In this document: positions 7,421 through 12,981 of the stretch, piece after piece
How positions within the stretch are numbered: position 1 is the stretch's first letter
Layout of the letters: each line of letters starts with the position of its first letter
From: JALRBM01 sp966186595
Lineage (GTDB): Bacteria > Patescibacteriota > Saccharimonadia > Saccharimonadales > Saccharimonadaceae
Direction: 5' to 3'
NCBI GenBank assembly: GCA_966186595.1
Contig: CBIFWO010000023.1
Location: forward strand, 1 to 14,203
DNA length: 14,203 bases
Translations under genes and position numbers: made by a program
The notes under the pieces: model-generated
What the model saw: the letters and a program-made list of their open reading frames with translations, nothing else
Told to the model about the DNA's origin: nothing
Databases searched by the model: none

Positions 7421-7840
7421 ATGAAAAGTATTATTAAGAAAAGCTTGCAGGCCCTGCTGATCATACCGGCGCTTGCTCTTGGCGTTAGCTTTGCAGGTGG
7501 ATTGGTCAGCTCGCCGGCTGCTATGGCTCAGTGTACGAACGACGCTTCGGGTGGAATTGGCGGTGGTGCCACTTGTGCTCAGGGTGATGACCAGCAGGCT
7601 GACCTGTTTGGTGAGAGTGGTATCTTTAAGACAATTACCAACGTTCTCCTCTTTATCATCGGTGCAATCTCGGTGATCATGCTGATCATCGGTGGTATTC
7701 GTTATACAACCAGTAATGGTGACAGTGGTGCTGTGACGACAGCAAAGAATACAATTTTGTATGCGGTCATTGGTATTGTAGTCGCCCTGCTAGCTTATGC
7801 ACTAGTGAACTTCGTTATTGGAAGTTTCATAGAAGGATAG
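7421..7840 (+). CDS. VirB2-like pilin paralogue P6, likely the major subunit
   Basis: 139 aa. Ribosome site AAAGGAAA lies 6-8 nt before ATG 7421. The signal peptide ends near residue 36 (AMA/Q). The exterior segment is Gly-rich with C38 and C52, then has the motif DLFGESGIFKTI. Two helices (about 71-93 and 110-135) flank GGIRYTTSNGDSG and TAKNTILYAVIG. Its own strong promoter (7358-7386) and terminator (7850-7878) make it a separate, probably highly expressed unit, as expected for a fibre's main subunit; that role is an inference. The distant paralogue P7 shares the DLFGxxGIF motif and TAAKNTILYA core, so P7 is its nearest relative here. Confidence 0.88.
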   Translation: MKSIIKKSLQALLIIPALALGVSFAGGLVSSPAAMAQCTNDASGGIGGGATCAQGDDQQADLFGESGIFKTITNVLLFIIGAISVIMLIIGGIRYTTSNGDSGAVTTAKNTILYAVIGIVVALLAYALVNFVIGSFIEG

Positions 7841-7849
7841 TAGGATTTT

Positions 7850-7878
7850 AAAAACAGCCCTGTAAAGGGCTGTTTTTT
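7850..7878 (+). terminator. Intrinsic terminator after the pilin array
   Basis: AAAAACAGCCC (7850-7860) pairs with GGGCTGTTTTT (7867-7877) around TGTAAA, ending in a run of six T. It lies 10 bp after the P6 stop. A U-tract is also present on the minus side, so it may act both ways. Confidence 0.9.
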
Positions 7879-7896
7879 GTTGGGGGATAATTTCAT

Positions 7897-7934
7897 AATA
7901 AAAGTAGCTCCATGTGATGGGAGCTACTTTTATT
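7897..7934 (-). terminator. Intrinsic terminator after hsp20
   Basis: AATAAAAGTAGCTC (7897-7910) pairs perfectly with GAGCTACTTTTATT (7921-7934); C7911 and G7920 can extend the stem. It sits 10 bp beyond the hsp20 stop, with a T-rich 3' arm in either direction. Confidence 0.85.
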
Positions 7935-7944
7935 CAATTCTTTG

Positions 7945-8415
7945 CTATTGAATTGTAATTTTCTTGGCTTGTTCCTGTTTAACCTTGCCGAAGCTGATTG
8001 TAAGAACGCCGTCCTTTAGAACTGCGCCTACCTCATCTTCCTTTACGGCGACAGGGAGTGCAAGCGTGCGGCTGAACTCACCCCAATAACACTCTTGAAT
8101 GTGCCAGTGGGTTGCCTCGGTGTCATCACCGCTCGACAGTGTACCACTGATCGTAAGGATGCCGTCGCTGATACTCACATCAAGGTCTTCCTTGTTTACG
8201 CCCGCTGTTCGGGCCTTTACGATGAGCTTTTCATCAGTTTCATAGACGTCGACAGCTAATTGTCCTGGAAAGTTGTCTTCTGCTTCTTCCCATGCTGTGT
8301 CATCAGCTGGTGCTGGCGTAGTCGATGTCTGTTGCTGAGCGAGGTCGTCATCATTAAGGAATGCAGCGGCAAGCTCATCTTCGATCAATAGATCGTCATT
8401 TTGTTTACGGGCCAT
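7945..8415 (-). CDS. Small heat shock protein, Hsp20/alpha-crystallin family
   Basis: 156 aa, an ATP-independent cytoplasmic holdase chaperone that forms oligomers. The N-terminal arm (1-48) is acidic and Ala/Gln-rich. The alpha-crystallin domain covers about 52-143: LAVDVYETDEKLIVKARTAGV, then DGILTISG, GEFSRTLALP (112-121) and the signature AVLKDGVLTISF (131-142). The C-terminal ITI motif (153-155) is the I-x-I oligomerisation element. ATG 8415 is chosen because GGAGG lies 5 nt upstream; the in-frame GTG at 8427 would overlap that ribosome site. A well-formed promoter lies at 8463-8491, with no CIRCE or other heat-shock operator visible. It is divergent from comF. Confidence 0.95.
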   Translation of the reverse strand: MARKQNDDLLIEDELAAAFLNDDDLAQQQTSTTPAPADDTAWEEAEDNFPGQLAVDVYETDEKLIVKARTAGVNKEDLDVSISDGILTISGTLSSGDDTEATHWHIQECYWGEFSRTLALPVAVKEDEVGAVLKDGVLTISFGKVKQEQAKKITIQ

Positions 8416-8458
8416 GATATCCTCCACTTTTCTCTAGGCTCTATTGACAACTAGTCTC

Positions 8459-8488
8459 TTCAATTATAACCAACATTTATCGTATAAT
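8459..8488 (+). promoter_or_regulatory. Promoter of comF
   Basis: A perfect TATAAT at 8483-8488, with only a weak -35 (TTCAAT 8459-8464, 18-bp spacer). It lies 34 bp before the comF ATG and physically overlaps the hsp20 promoter. Confidence 0.5.
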
Positions 8489-8491
8489 CAA
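8463..8491 (-). promoter_or_regulatory. Promoter of hsp20
   Basis: On the minus strand, TTGATT (8491-8486), a 17-bp spacer and perfect TATAAT (8468-8463). Initiation near 8456 gives a leader of about 40 nt. The -35 overlaps the -10 of the opposing comF promoter. Confidence 0.75.
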
Positions 8492-8522
8492 CAAAAGGAA
8501 TACGCAAAACGTAAAAAGTACA

Positions 8523-9188
8523 ATGTTTGACTCCTTATTTGGAATTGCCGCTCCCCACCACTGTTATGGATGCCAAAAAATAGGCACACTTTTATGCGAT
8601 AATTGTAAATATGACATCACCTCTGAACCATTTTTACGATGCCTTGCGTGTGGTCAAAATTCGACCAATACAGGGGTGTGCACTGAATGCCGGGTTGCCT
8701 ATCAAAGAGCGTGGTGTGTCGGGGAGCGCTCCGACGTGCTCCAGTATCTTATCGGAGGATATAAGTTTCAATATGCGAGAGATGCGTATCGACCCATGGC
8801 TGACCTTCTAGACGATCGACTACCGGAACTACCCCCTGGTACCGTCATTGTGCCCATCCCAACTGTCGCATCCCATATCCGTGAGCGAGGTTTTGATCAT
8901 ATGAAACTAATTGCTTCTCGATTTGCCAAAATTCGAAATGTGGAGACGATTTCCCTCTTGTCGAGAGCGACAAATACAAAACAGCGGGATGCGAATAGAG
9001 GTCGACGGATCAACCAGGCGAAGACCGCGTTTCGCGTGAGTAAAAAAGTTGATCCGGACATTCCTTATCTTCTCCTCGACGATGTAGTGACTACCGGGGC
9101 AACACTCCACTATGCAGCGAAGACACTTCAGGATGCAGGCGCAGAAACAATCTGGACTGCTGCGATTGCCCGGCAACCCCTCGACTAA
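8523..9188 (+). CDS. comF: ComF family protein (competence-associated phosphoribosyltransferase)
   Basis: 221 aa. Residues 14-56 hold eight cysteines as CxxC pairs (14/17, 25/28, 40/43, 53/56), a zinc-ribbon-like module. A phosphoribosyltransferase-like domain follows: IPTVASHIRERGFDH (about 112-126), TKQRDANRGRRINQAKTAF (152-170) and the PRPP-binding loop LLLDDVVTTGAT (183-194). Length and order are those of ComF/ComFC, a cytoplasmic protein needed for uptake of transforming DNA in several bacteria. No strong ribosome site precedes ATG 8523 (AAAGGA is over 20 nt away). The tRNA-Ser(UGA) promoter begins within its last codons. Other PRTases with a zinc ribbon are the main alternative, but the motif set favours ComF. 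Confidence 0.93.
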   Translation: MFDSLFGIAAPHHCYGCQKIGTLLCDNCKYDITSEPFLRCLACGQNSTNTGVCTECRVAYQRAWCVGERSDVLQYLIGGYKFQYARDAYRPMADLLDDRLPELPPGTVIVPIPTVASHIRERGFDHMKLIASRFAKIRNVETISLLSRATNTKQRDANRGRRINQAKTAFRVSKKVDPDIPYLLLDDVVTTGATLHYAAKTLQDAGAETIWTAAIARQPLD

Positions 9189-9209
9189 CAGGGGAAAATT
9201 TGGTATGAT
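9181..9209 (+). promoter_or_regulatory. Promoter of tRNA-Ser(UGA)
   Basis: TCGACT (9181-9186, 4 of 6), a 17-bp spacer and TATGAT (9204-9209) with TG at 9201-9202 as an extended -10. The -35 lies inside the last codons of comF. Initiation is expected near 9216. Confidence 0.6.
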
Positions 9210-9224
9210 AACGAGGATTCATAC

Positions 9225-9314
9225 GGAGAGATGACCGAGTGGTTGAAGGTAACGGTCTTGAAAACCGTCGTGCCAGCAATGGTACCGTGGGTTCGAATCC
9301 CACTCTCTCCGCCA
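9225..9314 (+). tRNA. tRNA-Ser(UGA)
   Basis: The acceptor stem GGAGAGA (9225-9231) pairs with TCTCTCC (9304-9310), followed by G73 and encoded CCA (9312-9314). Anticodon stem ACGGT/ACCGT encloses loop CTTGAAA, giving anticodon TGA. The long class II variable arm and a GGTTCGAATCC T-arm confirm serine identity. It would decode UCA and related UCN codons. Confidence 0.97.
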
Positions 9315-9351
9315 AGAAAATAACCCAGACATCATGCTGGGTTATTTTCTT
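9315..9351 (+). terminator. Bidirectional terminator after tRNA-Ser(UGA)
   Basis: AGAAAATAACCCAG (9315-9328) pairs with CTGGGTTATTTTCT (9337-9350), starting directly after CCA. The T-rich arm serves the tRNA on plus; the other arm serves the amidotransferase gene, whose stop is at 9363 on minus. Confidence 0.9.
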
Positions 9352-9362
9352 GTTCAGTGTGG

Positions 9363-10091
9363 TTATGCCGCTTTGCTTTGGATAGTATTGCGGATCCAGT
9401 TTCGGATGAGTAGTTCTGCGAAATCGGTATGGTCACGATATCCTGCTTCGAAGGCTACTATCGATTCCGGGGTTATCTCTTCCCTCATGCCGGGAGCGTT
9501 TTCGATCCAAAGATCTAATTGCTCGCGAGTAATTTCGGGATGAAATTGCATACCAAAAACCTTTAAGGCAACCTGGGCGATTTGTATAATTTTGTATTTA
9601 TCTAGGGCGAGTATCTTTGCCTCGGGTGAATTAGGGAGGATGACATGCTTTTCATGAGCTTGAAACACATTGACACTCTGGCTGTCTACTCCCTGAAGGA
9701 GAGGACTATCAAGTCCTTCGTCTGTGATATCGGCAGTATACCGCTCGCCTGCTTCGTCGAAGACCCCGTTCTGCTTCGGGTCGCAATATTCAACTACTCC
9801 TCCAGCCGCTTTAACGAATGCTTGTAGGCCCAGGCAGCTACCAAGACCGGGCGTCCCCGTGTCTAATGTTTGTTCCGCGATTTTAAGAGTATTAGGAACC
9901 TTCGGATCTTTTAAATCATTAATACTACTGGGCCCACCGAGGATAATGACACCTTCAAAATTTGCCACCGATGGCGCATCCTTAGCTGGATCAATAACAA
10001 CGGGCTCATAGCCCGCATCTTTTAGTGGTTGCTCCCATAGTCCCAAATGGACATCTGGTGCTTTGTTTTGAACGACAAGTATTCCACCCAT
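9363..10091 (-). CDS. Class I glutamine amidotransferase (GMP synthase GATase-like)
   Basis: 242 aa. Members of this family hydrolyse glutamine and pass ammonia to an acceptor. Visible features: an N-terminal VVQNK strand, the GVIILGGP oxyanion-loop region (47-54), the nucleophile elbow GLGSCLGLQ with C86, and GMQFHPE (180-186) with H184 and E186 completing the Cys-His-Glu triad. It is a stand-alone glutaminase domain with no synthetase domain attached, and it resembles the GuaA-type and GMP synthase-like proteins. The family's usual G-x-C-x-G-x-Q elbow reads SCLGLQ here. The acceptor substrate cannot be told from the sequence. Its promoter (10103-10131) lies so close that the mRNA would be almost leaderless, and no ribosome site is visible. 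Confidence 0.9.
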   Translation of the reverse strand: MGGILVVQNKAPDVHLGLWEQPLKDAGYEPVVIDPAKDAPSVANFEGVIILGGPSSINDLKDPKVPNTLKIAEQTLDTGTPGLGSCLGLQAFVKAAGGVVEYCDPKQNGVFDEAGERYTADITDEGLDSPLLQGVDSQSVNVFQAHEKHVILPNSPEAKILALDKYKIIQIAQVALKVFGMQFHPEITREQLDLWIENAPGMREEITPESIVAFEAGYRDHTDFAELLIRNWIRNTIQSKAA

Positions 10092-10102
10092 ACAAATAGA
10101 GT

Positions 10103-10131
10103 ATTTTAAACTAATATTGCCGAATAGTCAA
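10103..10131 (-). promoter_or_regulatory. Promoter of the amidotransferase gene
   Basis: On the minus strand, TTGACT (10131-10126, 5 of 6), a 17-bp spacer and TAAAAT (10108-10103, 5 of 6). Start near 10096 leaves only about 5 nt before ATG 10091. Confidence 0.75.
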
Positions 10132-10139
10132 TAGTTTTC

Positions 10140-10159
10140 CACATGTAATATACACATGT
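10140..10159. repeat. Direct repeat CACATGT x2 between divergent promoters, possible operator
   Basis: CACATGT occurs at 10140-10146 and 10153-10159, 13 bp apart. Each contains the palindrome ACATGT. The pair lies between the minus -35 (10126-10131) and the plus -35 (10159-10164), a natural spot for a regulator acting on both genes. No regulator gene is adjacent. Confidence 0.4.
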
Positions 10160-10187
10160 TGTGATTCATACCGCTTTTGGCTATAAT
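10159..10187 (+). promoter_or_regulatory. Promoter of the seven-helix membrane protein
   Basis: TTGTGA (10159-10164, 4 of 6), a 17-bp spacer and perfect TATAAT (10182-10187). Initiation near 10194 rules out the in-frame TTG at 10177 as start codon, because it lies upstream of the transcript. Confidence 0.7.
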
Positions 10188-10197
10188 GGCATGCGGT

Positions 10198-10222
10198 ACG
10201 TGCGCCCGAATGGGGCGCATGT
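10198..10222 (+). promoter_or_regulatory. GC-rich leader hairpin covering the start codon
   Basis: ACGTGCGCCC (10198-10207) pairs with GGGCGCATGT (10213-10222), one G-U pair, around loop GAATG. It forms at the very 5' end of the predicted transcript and contains both in-frame ATGs (10210 and 10219). Confidence 0.5.
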
Positions 10223-11064
10223 TTAAAGATTTTATTAATTTTACAAGAAGGGTGGGTATTTCCTTGGAAGAGCAAGGTCTATTAAAGGCGCGTCAATTTT
10301 TAAGCGACGATCGAATCATAGGGGTAATACGCCAGAATGCGCTATGGACATCGATAACAATTAGTACGGCGGTGGCATCATGTGTATTTCAGGTGACACG
10401 GTTTCAAGAAAGTATCCAGGGTGTCTTGATCGTATGGCCTATAATTGGACTTCTCTTTGCAATAATCAAATCGAGTATGTTTGGTATTCAATGGCGCAGA
10501 CTTTCGTCCAGCACCATGCATGCTGATGAGCTTTTTAAAAAACGAGGCAAAGTTTTATTCAATGTAGCCGGACTTGTGACGCTTATGATTACCAACAGTC
10601 TGATGCTTACGATTCTACTCAGCAAAGGTATTAATGTGTGGCACTGGACGACTTTTGTCTCCTTGGGTGTTGCCCTGGTAACAATGGCAATTTGGTATAC
10701 ATATCGGCGAAGGAGCCGTGACAAACAGCTGCTTATTATTGGTACGGGAATAAATATTATTCCTACCTATTTGCAGGGGGTATCGTATCTATTCCGTGGT
10801 GCGGCGGGTATGCCGATGGGATCAGCAGTTATTTTGCTCGTGATGTCTTTTGCTATGTATCGTCAATCGCTCCCTGTCTACAAGGGAGAGTCGGCCGCTG
10901 ATCGTCGCAAGCAGCTACGTCAGGCAATAAAGGAAGGTAAACATCCTGAGGTGCTACTGCCTAAGTGGGACTTTATTTGTCAGGTGGTGGCATTTGGTAT
11001 TTGTTGGGGTATTGCCACCTTCATTCTTCCCTTCCTGGGGCTTAGCTGGTGGCCGTTTGCCTAG
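10219..11064 (+). CDS. Polytopic membrane protein of unknown function (about 7 helices)
   Basis: 281 aa from ATG 10219; ATG 10210 is an in-frame alternative, and neither has a standard ribosome site. Predicted helices are near 42-60, 68-88, 113-135, 142-161, 170-190, 199-215 and 252-275. Basic loops (TYRRRSRDK at 161-169 and a Lys/Arg-rich segment at 228-241) suggest cytoplasmic faces. I do not recognise a family: there is no transporter signature, catalytic motif or Cys cluster. It is divergent from the amidotransferase gene, and its stop overlaps that of pilin P7 in a shared CTAG. Its function is unknown. Confidence 0.75.
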   Translation: MFKDFINFTRRVGISLEEQGLLKARQFLSDDRIIGVIRQNALWTSITISTAVASCVFQVTRFQESIQGVLIVWPIIGLLFAIIKSSMFGIQWRRLSSSTMHADELFKKRGKVLFNVAGLVTLMITNSLMLTILLSKGINVWHWTTFVSLGVALVTMAIWYTYRRRSRDKQLLIIGTGINIIPTYLQGVSYLFRGAAGMPMGSAVILLVMSFAMYRQSLPVYKGESAADRRKQLRQAIKEGKHPEVLLPKWDFICQVVAFGICWGIATFILPFLGLSWWPFA

Positions 11065-11465
11065 ACGTTTGTCCCACCGGATGCTCCGCCCATGAAACTT
11101 GAGATGACAAAGTTGATTACTGCATAGGCAAGCATTGAAACGATAAGACCTACAATCGCGTAAAGGATAGTATTTTTTGCGGCGGTAACATTGGCCGTGT
11201 TGCCGCCTGAAATGACGTAACGCAGACCGCCGATGACGATCATGATGACGCTAATCGCACCAACGATAAAGAGCATTACATTACTGACGGTGGTAAAGAT
11301 GCCTGTTGCGCCAAATAGATCTGTGGCTTGGTCCATTCCGCGGGCGGAGTTGGCACCGTCCATCATGGAGAGGTCAAAAGCGGCATACGCGGAGGTGCTA
11401 AACATAAAGGAGAACAGAGATGCCAGTAGCGCACCACTTGTTGCTAGAACTAAACGAATTTTCAT
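11061..11465 (-). CDS. VirB2-like pilin paralogue P7, detached from the array
   Basis: 134 aa. ATG 11465 is chosen because AAAGGAG lies about 6 nt upstream; the longer in-frame version from 11522 would start upstream of the promoter. Signal peptide to about residue 28 (AYA/A). The exterior segment has no cysteine and contains DLFGATGIF (49-57). Two helices (about 60-82 and 99-123) flank GGLRYVISGGNTAN and TAAKNTILYAIVGLIV. It is closest to P6, with the usual YTTSNGD loop changed to YVISGGN, and ends in a Gly/Ser-rich tail beyond the other paralogues. It has its own promoter and is monocistronic. It could be an alternative or minor subunit of the same fibre; that is inference. Confidence 0.87.
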   Translation of the reverse strand: MKIRLVLATSGALLASLFSFMFSTSAYAAFDLSMMDGANSARGMDQATDLFGATGIFTTVSNVMLFIVGAISVIMIVIGGLRYVISGGNTANVTAAKNTILYAIVGLIVSMLAYAVINFVISSFMGGASGGTNV

Positions 11466-11501
11466 AGCCTCTCCTTTCCTGTTTAAGACCATATACATCC
11501 A

Positions 11502-11510
11502 ATTATAGCA
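11502..11510 (-). promoter_or_regulatory. Extended -10 promoter of pilin P7
   Basis: On the minus strand, TGC followed by perfect TATAAT (11510-11502). No convincing -35 is visible. The leader would be about 30 nt and includes the AAAGGAG ribosome site. Confidence 0.6.
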
Positions 11511-11547
11511 AAAGTTAGACAAAAATCTATCCCTCGCCCCTGTTGTG

Positions 11548-11556
11548 TGCTACAAT
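11548..11556 (+). promoter_or_regulatory. Extended -10 promoter of tRNA-Ser(GCU)
   Basis: TGC followed by TACAAT (11548-11556), 11 bp before the tRNA 5' end. No clear -35 is visible. It is back to back with the P7 promoter, 38 bp away. Confidence 0.55.
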
Positions 11557-11566
11557 TATTCGAGCT

Positions 11567-11659
11567 GGAGGAGTACCCAAGTGGCTGAAGGGGACGGTTT
11601 GCTAAATCGTTAGTATGGGGAGACCTGTAGCGGGAGTTCGAATCTCCCCTCCTCCGCCA
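11567..11659 (+). tRNA. tRNA-Ser(GCU)
   Basis: Acceptor GGAGGAG (11567-11573) pairs with CTCCTCC (11649-11655), then G73 and encoded CCA (11657-11659). Anticodon stem ACGGT/ATCGT (one wobble) encloses TTGCTAA, giving anticodon GCT. A long variable arm and a GTTCGAATC T-loop region are present. It decodes AGC and AGU. Confidence 0.97.
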
Positions 11660-11661
11660 AG

Positions 11662-11692
11662 AAAAGAGTCGAGCGCAAGCCTCGGCTTTTTT
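11662..11692 (+). terminator. Terminator after tRNA-Ser(GCU)
   Basis: AAAAGAGTCGAG (11662-11673) pairs with CTCGGCTTTTTT (11681-11692), with two G-U pairs, and ends in six T. It leaves only 30 bp before the MFS start codon. Confidence 0.8.
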
Positions 11693-11722
11693 CGTGTCTT
11701 GGGCGCACGCTAAGCTAGGAAA

Positions 11723-12925
11723 ATGGTTCATGTCGCCGTTGTCCCTCGTGGTCTAAGAAGAAACTTTCGCCTATTCTACGCGGTGAGTTTTTTCTCATGG
11801 GCGCATTTCTCGTTACCAATCTATATGCTCTTCGGGGTTGATTATCTTGGTGTTTCGTATCTTCAAGCGGGAGCGCTGTTTCTTATATCCTGGATAGTAT
11901 CGCTCTGCTTCGATTTTTTAACGGGAACTATTGCTGATCGGTATGGGAGAAGAAGAGTTTTTGTTATCGGGTTGCTTTTACAAATAGCATGTCTCGTCCC
12001 TTTTGTAGTGACAAAAAATTACAGCACGTTGGTCGTTGCCTCGGTCGTTGCGGGGATCGGTATGGCGCTTGTTTCCAATACTCTAAACGCCCTTCTCTAC
12101 GAACAATCCAAGGAGAATGATGCATTAAAATATTTCCAACGTTCGAATGCTGCTGCTAACGCCTTTTCCTATGGTGGGAGGGTGATGGCAAGTGTGGTGG
12201 GCGGGTTCGTCTATTTTATACATCCGACTCTTCCCTACGGACTGACTATATTGGCATTGGTGCTGGCGCTTGTTGCGGGTGCCCGTATGCACTTTTCAAA
12301 ACGGGTAGAGGAACATGCAGAAGACGAAACGAACCCAAGGATCATGGCATCTGCCTGGAGGGTGTTTGCGTCAAACTCTGCCTTGATAAAATTTGTCATC
12401 ATGATAGGTCTGATCAGCGTGTGGGGCGACTATATCTTTACCAGCTACCAGCCCTATTACATTGACCAAGATGTTTCATCTGTAATCCTGGGTTATATCT
12501 ATGCGGGTATTTCTGTACTCTCGGCCGTGGGCTCGGTGGCGATGCGTTCCATGCCCAGTATCTTTTCGGCACATTTCATCAATTCATTGGCCCTTATCGG
12601 GATCATCCTGACGGCATCCGTGTTGTTACTTTTTGAAATTCCCGCTGCCTACCTCGCGCCTGTGGGCTTGGGTATTGTGTCCGGATTCAGTATGCCTAAT
12701 CTCAATCTATACGTGAACAGGCATGCACCGGCCAAGATCCGCTCGTCAGTATTATCGATCGCTACAACTGCTATGGGAATAGGGAGTGCTCTCGGCATCT
12801 TATTCGTCCTCCTCTTAATCAATCATGTGAATTTTCATTCTATTATGTTGATCTGTATAGGGGGTTGCGTTGTTGTGCTGGCGGCAAATATCTTCTTTAG
12901 ACCCGCAGAAAAAACCACCCTGTAA
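11723..12925 (+). CDS. Major facilitator superfamily transporter
   Basis: 400 aa with about 12 predicted helices. Motif A, GTIADRYGRRRV (68-79), lies after helix 2, as is standard for MFS, and LYEQSKENDALKYFQRSNA (125-143) follows helix 4. A charged central loop (about 192-208) separates the two six-helix halves. MFS members are secondary transporters in the cytoplasmic membrane; the substrate cannot be read from the sequence. Length is typical. AGGA lies 4 nt before ATG 11723, a short spacing. No promoter is obvious in the 30 bp after the tRNA terminator, so expression may depend on read-through from the tRNA gene. The drug-efflux or peptide-exporter branch is possible but unproven. Confidence 0.9.
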   Translation: MVHVAVVPRGLRRNFRLFYAVSFFSWAHFSLPIYMLFGVDYLGVSYLQAGALFLISWIVSLCFDFLTGTIADRYGRRRVFVIGLLLQIACLVPFVVTKNYSTLVVASVVAGIGMALVSNTLNALLYEQSKENDALKYFQRSNAAANAFSYGGRVMASVVGGFVYFIHPTLPYGLTILALVLALVAGARMHFSKRVEEHAEDETNPRIMASAWRVFASNSALIKFVIMIGLISVWGDYIFTSYQPYYIDQDVSSVILGYIYAGISVLSAVGSVAMRSMPSIFSAHFINSLALIGIILTASVLLLFEIPAAYLAPVGLGIVSGFSMPNLNLYVNRHAPAKIRSSVLSIATTAMGIGSALGILFVLLLINHVNFHSIMLICIGGCVVVLAANIFFRPAEKTTL

Positions 12926-12964
12926 TATTGGTCATACGCGAAAGTCCCTAAACGAATCCGCTCG

Positions 12965-12973
12965 TGCTATACT
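12965..12973 (+). promoter_or_regulatory. Extended -10 promoter giving a near-leaderless mRNA
   Basis: TGC followed by TATACT (12968-12973), with no clear -35. Initiation 7-9 nt downstream falls at 12980-12982, on or just before ATG 12982. No ribosome site is present. Confidence 0.55.
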
Positions 12974-12981
12974 AGCCATAT

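Noticed and set aside
5443..7840. Array interpreted as type IV pilus (PilA/ComGC) pilins
   Set aside because: There is no prepilin-peptidase motif of the G-FTLxE kind. Each protein has a signal peptide plus two helices, which is the VirB2/TrbC plan.
8416..8427. GTG start extending Hsp20
   Set aside because: It overlaps the GGAGG ribosome site that serves ATG 8415.
10177..10218. TTG start for the seven-helix protein
   Set aside because: It lies upstream of and within the TATAAT promoter box, so it would not be in the transcript.
11466..11522. Upstream start extending pilin P7
   Set aside because: It lies upstream of or in the extended -10 box and disrupts the signal peptide; ATG 11465 has an excellent ribosome site.
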